A stretch of DNA of 64,000 nt from an uncultured Myxococcales bacterium (GCA_937980205.1 CALJKW010000052.1:124001-188000); one strand, 5' to 3'; numbered from the stretch's first letter, positions 29,245 through 38,112 are shown. Program-made: numbers and translations. Notes: generated by a model from the letters alone, not told the origin.

Positions 29245-30231
29245 ATGGCCCAGGACCCCGAGAACCTCGAAGGCAGGAGCCTCGACGAGCTCGCGCGAAT
29301 CAAGGCCGCGGAAGAGGTCCTCGAGCTGCGCGACCGCCGCCGGCAGCGCGCTTCGCGGTTCATGTTCGTCACCCAGTCGATGGTCGCGTACATCGCGCTC
29401 GCCGGCTTCTTCGCGAACGCGTGGCAGAGCTGGGTGAACAAGAGGTCCTCGGAAGAGGCGCGCGCCGCCGAGCAGGCCCGCTGGCAGCAGGAGTTCAAGC
29501 GCGCGCAGGAAGCCGACAAGCACCGCGCGTTCTTCGAGACCTCGATCCTCGCGACCGACCGCGAGAACGACGACAAGCGGCTCGTCGGCTACACGCTGCT
29601 GCAGGAGTTCGTCGAGGACCCGGTCTTCAACTTCAAGGCGACGCTGATGCTCGAGGAGTCGCTCGCCCAGGAGCTCAAGCGCAACGAGCGCGAGGTCGGC
29701 CTCGACGAGAACGTGCGCGCGCAGATCGTCGCGATCGTCACCGCCATCTCGCAGACGCACGAGTGCGACAAGCTGCAGCGCGCGGCGCTCAGCATCGACC
29801 GCATCGCGCAGCGCACCGCGAAGGTGCACGACGTCGTCGAGACCGGAGAAGTCTTCCGCGTCTACGTGCGCCGGCTCATCGGGCGCGCGGCCGTGGTCTG
29901 CAACTCGATGCACGAGTTCGCCGGGGTCCGCAAACCCATCCGCCAGACGCTGCGCAACTTCCCCGGCCTCGGAGACCTGTCCGGCAACGTGCCCGTCGCC
30001 ACCGCGAACACGCGCATCGCCGAGCTCTTGCGTGAGCGCTGCGAAGACGAGCTCAAGACGAGCGGTGCGAGCGACTGCCGGCAGATCTTCCGCGGCTACG
30101 CCGAGCTGTGCCGCACGCCCACCGCCATCGTGAAGACCCGCGACGGAGGCACCGCCATCGACGGCGACCCGAAGGACGAGGAGGGCGCCTGCCGCGTCAT
30201 CGCCGAAGCCGCCGCGGGGCTGACACAATGA
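29245..30231 (+). CDS. Single-helix membrane protein with helical cytoplasmic domain
   Basis: A 328-residue protein with an N-terminal basic, coiled stretch (LARIKAAEEVLELRDRRRQR), one membrane helix at about 38-60 (FMFVTQSMVAYIALAGFFANAW) and a long helical domain of unknown fold after it. Two Cys lie near the C-terminus (RCEDELKTSGASDC, then ELCRTP). No enzymatic motif is visible. Its TGA overlaps the ATG of the aldo/keto reductase gene (ATGA), and it is 15 bp after the V4R-like gene, so the four genes 28651-31459 form one transcription unit. Confidence 0.75.
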   Translation: MAQDPENLEGRSLDELARIKAAEEVLELRDRRRQRASRFMFVTQSMVAYIALAGFFANAWQSWVNKRSSEEARAAEQARWQQEFKRAQEADKHRAFFETSILATDRENDDKRLVGYTLLQEFVEDPVFNFKATLMLEESLAQELKRNEREVGLDENVRAQIVAIVTAISQTHECDKLQRAALSIDRIAQRTAKVHDVVETGEVFRVYVRRLIGRAAVVCNSMHEFAGVRKPIRQTLRNFPGLGDLSGNVPVATANTRIAELLRERCEDELKTSGASDCRQIFRGYAELCRTPTAIVKTRDGGTAIDGDPKDEEGACRVIAEAAAGLTQ

Positions 30232-31004
30232 AGCTGCTCTACGGCACGGCGTGGAAGGAAGGCGAGACCGCGCGCCTGGTGCGCCTCGCGCTCGACGCCG
30301 GCTTCCGCGGCATCGACACCGCGAACCAGCGCAAGCACTACTTCGAGGCCGCCGTCGGAGAGGCCATTCGCGGCTTCCCCCGCGAGCAGCTCTTCCTGCA
30401 GACGAAGTTCACCTTCGTCGACGGGCAGGACCACCGGCTGCCGTACGACCCCAAGGCTCCCGTCGCGCGGCAGGTCGAGCAGTCGTGCGCGAGCTCTCTC
30501 GAGCACCTGGGCACGAGCTGGCTCGACAGCTACGTGCTGCACGGGCCGTCGCGGCGGTCGGGCTGGCACGCGGCCGACGCCGAGGCGTGGGCTGCGATGG
30601 AGGCGCTGCACGACCGCGGCGTGGTGAAGTCGCTCGGCGTCAGCAACGTGGGCCTCGACCAGCTCGAAGCGCTGTGGGCGGCGGCGCGCGTGAAGCCGAA
30701 GTTCGTGCAGAACCGGTGCTACGCGCGCACGCGGTGGGACGCGACGGTGCGCGCGTTCTGCTCGCGCAACGGCATCACGTACCAGGGCTTCTCGCTGCTC
30801 ACCGCGAACCCCGAGGCGCTGCGCGCGGCCCGGCCCATCGCGGCGCGGCTCGGCGTCACCGAGGCGCAGGTCATCTTCGCGTTCGCGCTGAAGGTGGGGA
30901 TGCTGCCGCTGACCGGCACGACCGACGAGCGGCACATGCGCGAAGATCTCGCCGCGGCGGACTTGAAGCTGGGCGAAGAGGACGTGAAGCTGCTCGGCGG
31001 ATGA
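30228..31004 (+). CDS. Aldo/keto reductase family protein
   Basis: A 258-residue protein of the aldo/keto reductase TIM-barrel family, which reduces carbonyls with NAD(P)H. FRGIDTAN carries the conserved Asp, HYFEAAVGEAIRG the region of the catalytic Tyr, LFLQTKFT the Lys and SYVLHGPS the His. The nucleotide-binding end is represented by GMLPLTGTTDERHMREDL. The usual Y-G-N/S-E phrase after the Asp is replaced by QRKHYFEA, so substrate specificity cannot be deduced and reduced activity is possible. Translationally coupled to both neighbours. Confidence 0.85.
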   Translation: MKLLYGTAWKEGETARLVRLALDAGFRGIDTANQRKHYFEAAVGEAIRGFPREQLFLQTKFTFVDGQDHRLPYDPKAPVARQVEQSCASSLEHLGTSWLDSYVLHGPSRRSGWHAADAEAWAAMEALHDRGVVKSLGVSNVGLDQLEALWAAARVKPKFVQNRCYARTRWDATVRAFCSRNGITYQGFSLLTANPEALRAARPIAARLGVTEAQVIFAFALKVGMLPLTGTTDERHMREDLAAADLKLGEEDVKLLGG

Positions 31005-31459
31005 TGCTCGCGCTCGCACTCGCGCTGGTCCTCGACTGCAAGCCCGTCGAGTTCCACCCCTTCACCGCGCGCGGCATCACGAAGCGGCAGCTCACGCTCG
31101 ACGTGACGAAGAAGGGCATGACGCTCAAAGAGAAGGGCGCCGTGCTGTGGACGACCGAGCAGTACTTCTTCGCCGTGATGATCGCCGAGGACGACAGCTG
31201 GGTCGCGGCGAAGGGGCCGTATCCGATCGGCTCCATCTTCATCGCGCCGGCCGCGCGCGGCGCGAGGCCGGTGCTGGTCGACCCGATGGAGCACCTCACC
31301 GAGGAAGAGAAGAAGCGCGTGCCCGAGACGAGCTGCGGGACGTCGTGGTTCGGCGGCTGGAAGAACACGCCGAAGGCGCTCGAGCTGACCGTGAACCAGG
31401 GCTCGGACGCGCCGGCGTTCACGCTGCACGTGAAGCCCGACGGCTCCGTCAGCCGCTGA
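31001..31459 (+). CDS. Small exported protein of unknown function
   Basis: A 152-residue protein with a short hydrophobic leader (MMLALALALVLDC) and a soluble domain rich in Thr, Lys and aromatic residues (AVLWTTEQYFFAVMIAEDDSW, FGGWKNTP). Two ATGs, at 31001 and 31004, both overlap the end of the aldo/keto reductase gene. The Cys at residue 13 might be lipidated but is not in a standard lipobox. It faces the kinase gene convergently, 2 bp apart. No family is recognised. Confidence 0.75.
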   Translation: MMLALALALVLDCKPVEFHPFTARGITKRQLTLDVTKKGMTLKEKGAVLWTTEQYFFAVMIAEDDSWVAAKGPYPIGSIFIAPAARGARPVLVDPMEHLTEEEKKRVPETSCGTSWFGGWKNTPKALELTVNQGSDAPAFTLHVKPDGSVSR

Positions 31460-31461
31460 CG

Positions 31462-33294
31462 TCAGCGGCGCTTCCCGCCGCCCGTCTTCTTCGGCGGCGG
31501 AGGAGGCGGCGGCCGCGCCTGCGTCGGCGCCGGCTTCTTCACCGTGTTCTGCGACACCTGCACCGGGCGCTTCGGCTCGTCGTCGTCTTTCGCGGCCACC
31601 ACGGGAGGAGGAGGAGGCGGCGGCGCCGCGCCCTTGAGCCCCTTCAGCACCACGTTGTGGAACGCGCACGTGCCCTCGAGGCAGCCGAGCGCCGGGCGCG
31701 GGTTGTCGCCGAACAGCTCGCGCCACTTCGACCCGAGCACGACCGGCGTTCCGAGCAGCCGCTGGTCCCTGTCCTTCCCGACCAGCGCCGACAGCGCTCC
31801 GGTGCTCGGCTCGATGCGAAGCTCGACCACCTGCGAGCCGGGCGCGAACGTCATCGCGGTGGTGATGGTGCCGCGGTGCTCGGGGCCGAGCGCCCACTCG
31901 AGCCGTGGATCATCTCCGGTGCCCGAGATGATCAGCGCCACGTAGCGGCCCGGGTCGCCGACGAGCATCACCGCGCTGCGCGCGTCAGGCCGCGGGCCGC
32001 GGAAGATCTCGTAGATCGGCTCGAGCTTCGAGCGCTTGGTCGCCTGCGTCTCGACCTTCGCCGTGAACGACAGGCCTTCGCCCGTCACCTGCGCGTCGAT
32101 GACCGTGCGCCCGACCGGGGCATCTTCCGGAGGCCCGTAGACGATGTCGCCCGCCTTCGTCGCCGCCTTGCGGCCCCACGCGGTCACGGTGATCTGATCC
32201 GGCCCGTCGCCGAGCGTGATGGTGCTGGTCTCCTTGTCGACGCGGCCGGCCTGCGCCACCGGGAACTTCGCGCCGAAGTCGGTGGTGAGCTCGAGGCCGG
32301 CGGGCTGGCGCTTCTCCTTCGCGCCGCTGCGCATGTACGAGGCGGCGATGATGGTCAGCGCGAAGACGGTGATGACCGCCGCCGTCGCGCGGACGATGGT
32401 CTTGCCGATCTCGCGCGCCTTGCGAAGCGCGCGGCCGACGCCCGAGAGCTGGGCGGTGCCGACCATCGACAGCGCGGGCACGAGCGGATCGAGATCGGCG
32501 ATGAGGTCCGTGACCTTCTGGTACCGCTCGGACGGCGACGTCTTGAGGCAGCGCGCGACGATTCCGTCGAGGCGCTTGTCGAGCGCGGGCTTGCGCACCG
32601 ACGGAGCGTCGAAGTTGCCCATCGGCACGTCGCCGCAGAGCAGCTCGTAGAGGATGACGCCGAGCGAGTAGACGTCGGCGCGGTGGTCGGCGTTCTTCGC
32701 GTCGACCTGCTGCTCGGGCGCCATGTACGAAGCCGTGCCCATCGCGACGTTGGTCTGCGTGAGGTTGTGCTTCGTGCCGGCCTTCTCGTCGAAGCCCGCG
32801 AGCCCGAAGTCGGTCACCTTCGCGATGCCGCCGGCCTGCTCGTCGAAGAGGATGTTCTCGGGCTTCAGATCGCGGTGGATGACGCCGCGGCCGTGCGCGT
32901 ACTCGATGGCGCGGCAGATCTGCATCATCATCCGCAGGCTCTGGCCGAAGTCGAGCAGCGGGCTGCGCATCACCTCGCGCATCGAGGGCCCGTCGACGAA
33001 CTCCATCACGAGGTAATACGTCTCGTTCGTCTTGCCCTTGTCGACGATGCTGACGATGTTCGGGTGACGCAGCGCCGCGAGCGCCGCGCCTTCTTTTTCG
33101 AAGCGCGCGACGAAGCTCTCGTCAGCGGCGAGCTCCGACGCGAGCAGCTTCACCGCGACGGTGCGGCCGAGCGACAGCTGCACGGCCTGGTGCACCTCGC
33201 CCATTCCGCCCTTGCCGACGAGCTTCTCGAGCCGGTAGCCGGGGATGAAGTCGGCCGGCTTCGGCCGGCTGATGGCGGTCGGGTCCGAGGCCAT
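31462..33294 (-). CDS. Transmembrane Ser/Thr protein kinase
   Basis: A 610-residue Hanks-type kinase. Catalytic elements are intact: the P-loop VGKGGMGEV (about 26-34), VAVKLL with the ATP-binding Lys, HRDLKPEN in the catalytic loop, DFGL of the magnesium loop, and GTASYMAPEQ in the activation segment. A membrane helix lies near 325-345 (AVITVFALTIIAASY). The extracytoplasmic domain of about 230 residues is beta-rich and contains one CLEGTC disulphide-like pair. A Pro-rich basic tail ends KKTGGGKRR. An upstream GTG at 33330 would add 12 residues. The outer domain suggests a sensory kinase; its ligand is unknown. Confidence 0.93.
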   Translation of the reverse strand: MASDPTAISRPKPADFIPGYRLEKLVGKGGMGEVHQAVQLSLGRTVAVKLLASELAADESFVARFEKEGAALAALRHPNIVSIVDKGKTNETYYLVMEFVDGPSMREVMRSPLLDFGQSLRMMMQICRAIEYAHGRGVIHRDLKPENILFDEQAGGIAKVTDFGLAGFDEKAGTKHNLTQTNVAMGTASYMAPEQQVDAKNADHRADVYSLGVILYELLCGDVPMGNFDAPSVRKPALDKRLDGIVARCLKTSPSERYQKVTDLIADLDPLVPALSMVGTAQLSGVGRALRKAREIGKTIVRATAAVITVFALTIIAASYMRSGAKEKRQPAGLELTTDFGAKFPVAQAGRVDKETSTITLGDGPDQITVTAWGRKAATKAGDIVYGPPEDAPVGRTVIDAQVTGEGLSFTAKVETQATKRSKLEPIYEIFRGPRPDARSAVMLVGDPGRYVALIISGTGDDPRLEWALGPEHRGTITTAMTFAPGSQVVELRIEPSTGALSALVGKDRDQRLLGTPVVLGSKWRELFGDNPRPALGCLEGTCAFHNVVLKGLKGAAPPPPPPPVVAAKDDDEPKRPVQVSQNTVKKPAPTQARPPPPPPPKKTGGGKRR

Positions 33295-33365
33295 GGGGGA
33301 GGACCCGAAGAGTGGCGTCCAACCGCTCACTTTTCAAGGGACACATCGGTGGAATAAGGCCACCC

Positions 33366-33470
33366 CACATCGGTTTTCACCACGCTCCGTAGGAAGGACC
33401 TCGCAGCACGGAGCAATCGAGGCCGCGCACCTGGTGAGAACCCCCTCCTGGTGCGCGGCCCATTTTTTTT
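33366..33470 (+). ncRNA. Candidate small RNA or leader with two stem-loops
   Basis: The 176-bp gap between the kinase and glycosylase starts holds two stem-loops on the plus strand. The first is GCTCCGT (33384-33390) with ACGGAGC (33408-33414); its loop contains an AGGAAGG. The second is a strong intrinsic terminator. No gene precedes them on this strand, and no start codon with a good open frame is seen between them. That suggests a roughly 100-nt transcript starting around 33366, possibly an attenuating leader for the glycosylase gene. The start is a guess. Confidence 0.35.
33421..33470 (+). terminator. Intrinsic terminator directly before a GTG start
   Basis: GGCCGCGCACC (33421-33431) and GGTGCGCGGCC (33450-33460) form a perfect 11-bp GC-rich stem followed by CA and eight Ts (33463-33470). 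This is the clearest intrinsic terminator in the window. The glycosylase GTG begins at the next base. Confidence 0.85.
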
Positions 33471-34139
33471 GTGTCGCTCGCACGTCTTCATCGAGAGCTC
33501 GAGCAGTGCCGCCGCTGCCCCGGCATGACCGGGCCGGTCATCCACGGCCCTGCGCTGAAGACGAAGGTGATGCTCGTCGGTCAGGCGCCCGGCCCCCACG
33601 AGCACAAGGTGATGAAGCCGTTCGGTTGGACCGCCGGCAAGACGCTCTTCAAGTGGTTTCACGAGACCGTCGGCTGGAGCGAGGAGCAGTTCCGCGCGCG
33701 CATCTACATCGCCGCGGTCGCGCGCTGCTTCCCCGGCAAGGCGCCCAACGGCGGAGGCGACCGACGGCCCGACGAGGTCGAGATGGCCAACTGCCGACCG
33801 TGGCTCGAGCGCGAGACGCGCATCTTGAAGCCCGAGCTCGTCATCCCCGTCGGCTCGCTCGCCATCGAGCAGGTGCTCGGCGTCAAGGGGCCGCTCGTCG
33901 ACTTCATCGGCAAGGCGTTCGCGGTGACGTACCACGGTGTGGCCGTCGAGGTGGTCGCGCTGCCGCACCCCTCGGGGGCGTCCACGTGGCACCGCATGGA
34001 GCCGGGCGTGACGCTGCTCAAACGGGCGCTGCGGCTGCTTCAGGCGCGGCTGGAAAAGCCGTCGCCGTCGCCGTCGCCGTCTACGTCAACGTCAACGCCA
34101 GGAGAGCTGAGGCGGCGTGTGGAGCGTCCGCGACGTTGA
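33471..34139 (+). CDS. Uracil-DNA glycosylase, iron-sulphur family (4/5-like)
   Basis: The 222-residue protein belongs to the iron-sulphur uracil-DNA glycosylases that remove uracil from DNA. CRRCPGMT (Cys13, Cys16) and the later RCFPGK and NCRPW cysteines are the likely four cluster ligands. Motif A reads MLVGQAPGPHE and motif B HPSGASTWH. PELVIPVGSLAIEQVL is the conserved strand and helix before motif B. The annotated GTG leaves no room for a ribosome-binding site because the terminator stem ends 1 bp before it; a later start is not obvious. The last 28 residues (KPSPSPSPSTSTSTPG and a basic end) are encoded by a hexamer repeat and are not part of the enzyme fold. Confidence 0.88.
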   Translation: MSLARLHRELEQCRRCPGMTGPVIHGPALKTKVMLVGQAPGPHEHKVMKPFGWTAGKTLFKWFHETVGWSEEQFRARIYIAAVARCFPGKAPNGGGDRRPDEVEMANCRPWLERETRILKPELVIPVGSLAIEQVLGVKGPLVDFIGKAFAVTYHGVAVEVVALPHPSGASTWHRMEPGVTLLKRALRLLQARLEKPSPSPSPSTSTSTPGELRRRVERPRR

Positions 34140-34190
34140 CGTTGACGTTGACGTTGACGTTGACGTTGACGTGAACGGCGACGGCGACGG
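34059..34190. repeat. Composite hexanucleotide palindrome
   Basis: The left arm (34059-34097) is CCGTCG hexamers followed by ACGTCA hexamers. The right arm (34134-34190) is six GTTGAC hexamers (34135-34170), one GTGAAC and two GGCGAC hexamers, the reverse complement in the same nested order but with more copies. A 36-nt GC-rich spacer separates them. The element covers the 3' end of the glycosylase gene, supplying its stop codon. Confidence 0.9.
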
Positions 34191-34251
34191 TTCGCACGAA
34201 CGAGCGATGAAGCTGCGCGGGGGCTCCCCCGCGTGTACATTGTGAGCCGCC

Positions 34252-35421
34252 TTGGCCTTCCCCCCGCACGCTTTCGCCATTCACGATGGACGCGTGTACT
34301 CCGACTGGGAGGTGCACAAGCTCGCCGCGCACGGGCTTCGCCGCTACGCGCTGGCCGCCGGGCTGTTCGCGCTCTTCCTCATCGTCCTCGAGGCGCTGCT
34401 CTCGCGCGGAGTCATCACCGACCCGCTGCTGCCCGCGTGGGTGAGCCGCGTCGCGCTGATCATGGCGGTGGGGGTCTCCGCCGCGTTCTACGGCCTCGCG
34501 CTCGCGCGCAAGGTCGAGGTGCAGCGCCCGCTCGCGCTCGCGACGCTGCTCACCTTCGCCACCGCCAGCGCCGGCGCCCTCGCGGCTGCGAGCGCCGGCG
34601 GCTTCAACGGGCCGCTCTCCTTCGGGCTGCTGCCGCTCGTGCTGGCGTGGCCGCTGCTGATGCCGGGCGGGGTGAAGAGCGCCGTGCCCGCCGTCGGCGG
34701 AGCGCTCGTCGTCCACTTCGTCATCGTGCTCTCCATCACCGGCCGCGGCATCACGCCCGAGGGCCGCAGCGCCGCCGCGCTGCTCGCGGTGGCCATCGGC
34801 GCCGCGCTCGCGTCCACCCACGTCGTCGAGCACTGGCGCGCCCGCGCCGCCGAGCTCTCGCAGCACGACTGGCTCACGAACGCGTTGTCGCGACCGTTCC
34901 TCGAAGAGCGGCTTCAGGCGCTGTGCTCGCAGCGGCAGCGCAGCCTCGCTCCGGTGTCGCTGGTGATGTTCGACCTCGACCGCTTCAAGAACATCAACGA
35001 CACCTACGGCCGCCAGACCGGCGACGAGGTGCTCGAGATGATGGTGAGCGGCATCAAGGCCGAGATTCGCGCGAGCGACTTCATCGGCCGCTACGGCGGA
35101 GACGAGTTCCTGCTCGTGCTCGACGAGTGCGAAGGCAACAGCGCGCTCTCGCTGCTCGACCGCCTGCGCGCCAGGTTCTCCGCGAAGCCGATGAACATCG
35201 GCGACGCGCAGCTCAAGGTCTCCTTCGCCGCGGGCATCGTGAGCGTGAGCCCCGGAGATCCGCTCGTGATGAAGGATCTGCTGCGCAACGCCGAGCGCGC
35301 GCTCGAGAACTCGAAGGAGGCCGGTCGCAATCGCACCGCGATGGCACCTCCTCCGCCGCCGACGGATCCGCCGGTTCCGCCCGGCCCCATCAGCGGTACC
35401 GAGACGCAGATCGTCGGCTGA
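34252..35421 (+). CDS. Membrane diguanylate cyclase (GGDEF)
   Basis: A 389-residue protein with about six N-terminal membrane helices (residues 25-200, for example YALAAGLFALFLIVLEALLS in part and VGGALVVHFVIVLSIT) and a C-terminal GGDEF domain. The catalytic loop is intact (RYGGDEFLLVLDE) and the allosteric I-site R-x-x-D stands at the standard distance (RASDFIGRYGGDEF), so it should make c-di-GMP with feedback inhibition. DRFKNINDTYG is the typical metal-site stretch. A Pro-rich tail (APPPPPTDPPVPPG) is unusual. The start codon is TTG. It follows the hexamer palindrome by about 60 bp and leads the group 34252-39346. Confidence 0.92.
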   Translation: MAFPPHAFAIHDGRVYSDWEVHKLAAHGLRRYALAAGLFALFLIVLEALLSRGVITDPLLPAWVSRVALIMAVGVSAAFYGLALARKVEVQRPLALATLLTFATASAGALAAASAGGFNGPLSFGLLPLVLAWPLLMPGGVKSAVPAVGGALVVHFVIVLSITGRGITPEGRSAAALLAVAIGAALASTHVVEHWRARAAELSQHDWLTNALSRPFLEERLQALCSQRQRSLAPVSLVMFDLDRFKNINDTYGRQTGDEVLEMMVSGIKAEIRASDFIGRYGGDEFLLVLDECEGNSALSLLDRLRARFSAKPMNIGDAQLKVSFAAGIVSVSPGDPLVMKDLLRNAERALENSKEAGRNRTAMAPPPPPTDPPVPPGPISGTETQIVG

Positions 35422-35439
35422 CCGCCCAAAGACCCACCC

Positions 35440-35910
35440 ATGGAAAACGTGAAGCTCCTCGCGGAAGAGCACGGCTGTCGAATGGGCCTGCTCGGCAACA
35501 TGCTCATCACCGTGTTCGACTCCACCGGGAAGATGGAGCAGCTGAAGCTCATCGAGCGGATTCAGGACCCGCTGGTGAAGGAGCACCCCAAGCTGATCAG
35601 CCTCACCGTCATTCAGGCGGTGAAGCTGTCCACGCCGTCGGACGAGTTCCGTGATGCCTCGGCGCGGCTGCAGGCGCGGTACGCCGACAACCTCGTCTGC
35701 TCGGCGATCGTGGTCGCTGCGACGGGGCTCTCCGCGGTCATCGCGCGCAGCTTCCTCGCCGCGTACCAGCTGATGGTGAAGCCGAAGGCGCCGCAGCAGA
35801 CCTTCCGCGACATCAAGAGCGCCGTGGAGTGGATTCAGAAGACCGCGCCGCAGCCGTCCGCGCTCGTCGGAGTGACGCCGGCCGTCGAGGCGTTCGCCGC
35901 GAAGAAGTAG
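35440..35910 (+). CDS. Small STAS-like protein of unknown role
   Basis: A 156-residue cytoplasmic protein, 18 bp after the diguanylate cyclase gene. The beta-alpha pattern of the first 60 residues (MLITVFDSTGKMEQLKLIERIQD) and VCSAIVVAATGLSAVIARSFLAAYQL recall the SpoIIAA-like/STAS fold seen in many myxobacterial small proteins. I see no catalytic or phosphorylated Ser motif I would trust. It may partner the diguanylate cyclase or the protease downstream. Confidence 0.65.
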   Translation: MENVKLLAEEHGCRMGLLGNMLITVFDSTGKMEQLKLIERIQDPLVKEHPKLISLTVIQAVKLSTPSDEFRDASARLQARYADNLVCSAIVVAATGLSAVIARSFLAAYQLMVKPKAPQQTFRDIKSAVEWIQKTAPQPSALVGVTPAVEAFAAKK

Positions 35911-35991
35911 CCGGTCACCGGCCCTAAACGCGAACTCCTGGACAACCGCCAACAGCGCCGGCACGCTGCCGCGCGGAGAGGGGGCGTCTCG

Positions 35992-38112
35992 TTGCCCACG
36001 GCGAAGAACCGCAAGTCGGATGCCCCGGCGATCCCGCGGCAGCTCATCGAATATTTCCTGCTCGGCCAGACGCGGCGCGGCCAGCCCGAGCGCTTCTGCC
36101 AGGACGGCGGCATCGTGCTCGACGTCTGGCTCGCGTTCGCGAAGGACCCGTGGTCGGCGCAGCGCGTGCTCATCGTGCCGGCCGAGGGCATGAGCACCGT
36201 GCACCTCGCCGCCGGCCTGCACCACGCGCTCGCCTTCTACCGTCGCGGCGGCCGGGCGCGCGAGCGGCCGAACATCTCTCCGCTCGAGAGCTACGTCGCG
36301 GCGACGCTGTACCTCGACGAGCTGTTGCGGGTCGTGCTGCCGCTGAGCGAGTGGTGGCGCGACAAGAACCTCTGGGCGATTCACCAGAAGGCGCTGACCA
36401 GCCGCAACCTCAAGGGCTCGCTGCGCAAGGCCATTCAGATCAAGCTCGGCCGGCAGGTCGAAGGCGCGCTCACCACGCTGCGCCGCGAGATGGTCGACTC
36501 CGACGAGGCGGCGCCGGCCGCGACGCCGATCCGCTACCCGAACTGGAAGATCATCGACGCCGCGCCGCTCGCCGCGCTCGTCGGGCTCTTCTGGGCGGTT
36601 CACGAGGACCGGAGCTTCATCAAGGGCCTGCGCGCCCCCGATCAGCACGACGCGTTTCTGAAGTGGGTGGCCAGCAAGGCGGACGCGATCGCGAAGGTCG
36701 CGGTCGACGAGATCGGCCGTCCGATTCCTCCCGCGCTGTTCGAGCACGCGCGAAAGTTTCACACGCCCGAGGAGCGCTTCCCCGGCGAGGTGCCGTTGCC
36801 TCCCACGCTCGTGCAGCGGGTGTTCCTCAACCGCCGCGCCGAGCTCGCCAGCCAGCCGGGCATCTCGACCATCAAGGCCGACGCGGCGACCCGCCTGTTC
36901 AACGTCTCCTGCAAAGACATCACCTGGGCCATCATCGACGCGGGCATCGCGACGCAGCACCCGGCCTTCAAGGACCACAGCGCGGGGCCGCTCACGGTGA
37001 GCCCGGCGCCAGACAAGCGCCCGAGCCGCGTGCGGAAGACGTTCGACTTCAGCCTCATCGATCAGATTCGCAACTTCGACCTGGTCACCGCCTTCGAGGG
37101 CTCGAAGAACGGCGGCGCGTACGTGAAGGTGATCGTCGACGAGCTCGCGGCGCTGCCCGGCCGCGGCGGCGACCTGAAGGCGTTTCGAAAGACGGCCCAG
37201 CAGCACCTGAAGCAGATCGCCGCGCAGCTCGAAGCCGACCTGCAGCCCGACTGGGCGCTCATCGAACCGCTGATCAGCCTCGCCGGAGACGACGGCGAGG
37301 CCCTGCCGTCGGACCACGGCACGCACGTGGCGGGCACGCTCGGCGCGGACTGGCGCAAGCTCTCCGACCGGCGCGACGGCAGCGGGAAGGAGGAGAAGGT
37401 CATCCTCCAGGGCGTCTGCCCGGACATCAACCTGTACGACTTTCGCGTGCTGGTGCCCGGAGACATCGAGGCCACCGAGTTCGCCATCGTCGCCGCGCTC
37501 GAGTTCATCCAGTACCTGAACCAGCGCACCAGCCGCACGCGGCCGGCCGTGCACGGCGTGAACATCAGCATGTCGATTCCGCACGAGGTGAAGAACTACG
37601 GCTGCGGAGCGACTCCGGTGTGCATGGCCTGTGACCGCATCGCGGCGACGGGCGTCGTGGTCGTCGCCGCGGCCGGCAACCGCGGCTGGAACGAAGAGGA
37701 GCTGGGCTTCGGCAACTTCGTCTTCTGCTCCATCACCGATCCGGGGAACGCGCAGCAGGTCATCACCGTGGGCGCCACGCACTGCGCGAAGCCGCACACG
37801 TACGGCGTGAGCTACTTCTCGAGCCGCGGCCCGACGGGCGATGGCCGCATCAAGCCGGACCTCGTCGCGCCAGGCGAGAAGATCAAAGGGCCCATTCGCG
37901 GGCTCGCCGACCAGGACCTCGACGGCACCAGCATGGCGGCTCCGTTCGTGAGCGGCGCGGCGGCGATGCTGATGTCGCGTCACCGCGAGCTCGTCGGCAA
38001 CGCCGCGCGCGTGAAGCAGGTGCTGCTGGAGACCGCGACGGACCTCGGCCGTGAGAAGTACTTCCAGGGGCACGGCCTCGTCGACGTGCTCCGCGCACTG
38101 CAGTCGATCTGA
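35992..38112 (+). CDS. Subtilisin-like (S8) serine protease
   Basis: A 706-residue protein with an unrecognised N-terminal region of about 300 residues and a C-terminal subtilase. Catalytic residues are visible: Asp in WAIIDAGIATQHP (about 317), His in DHGTHVAGT (about 441) and Ser in DGTSMAAPFVSGA (about 647), with the oxyanion Asn in VVVAAAGNRG. A 120-residue insertion separates Asp from His, longer than in simple subtilisins. No signal peptide is seen, so the enzyme is probably intracellular. The start is TTG 35992. The MBL gene follows 10 bp downstream, which suggests a functional pair. The N-terminal part may be a substrate-binding or regulatory domain. Confidence 0.9.
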   Translation: MPTAKNRKSDAPAIPRQLIEYFLLGQTRRGQPERFCQDGGIVLDVWLAFAKDPWSAQRVLIVPAEGMSTVHLAAGLHHALAFYRRGGRARERPNISPLESYVAATLYLDELLRVVLPLSEWWRDKNLWAIHQKALTSRNLKGSLRKAIQIKLGRQVEGALTTLRREMVDSDEAAPAATPIRYPNWKIIDAAPLAALVGLFWAVHEDRSFIKGLRAPDQHDAFLKWVASKADAIAKVAVDEIGRPIPPALFEHARKFHTPEERFPGEVPLPPTLVQRVFLNRRAELASQPGISTIKADAATRLFNVSCKDITWAIIDAGIATQHPAFKDHSAGPLTVSPAPDKRPSRVRKTFDFSLIDQIRNFDLVTAFEGSKNGGAYVKVIVDELAALPGRGGDLKAFRKTAQQHLKQIAAQLEADLQPDWALIEPLISLAGDDGEALPSDHGTHVAGTLGADWRKLSDRRDGSGKEEKVILQGVCPDINLYDFRVLVPGDIEATEFAIVAALEFIQYLNQRTSRTRPAVHGVNISMSIPHEVKNYGCGATPVCMACDRIAATGVVVVAAAGNRGWNEEELGFGNFVFCSITDPGNAQQVITVGATHCAKPHTYGVSYFSSRGPTGDGRIKPDLVAPGEKIKGPIRGLADQDLDGTSMAAPFVSGAAAMLMSRHRELVGNAARVKQVLLETATDLGREKYFQGHGLVDVLRALQSI

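Noticed and set aside
33384..33470. Amino-acid attenuator leader peptide
   Set aside because: No start codon and open frame with repeated codons were found upstream of the terminator.
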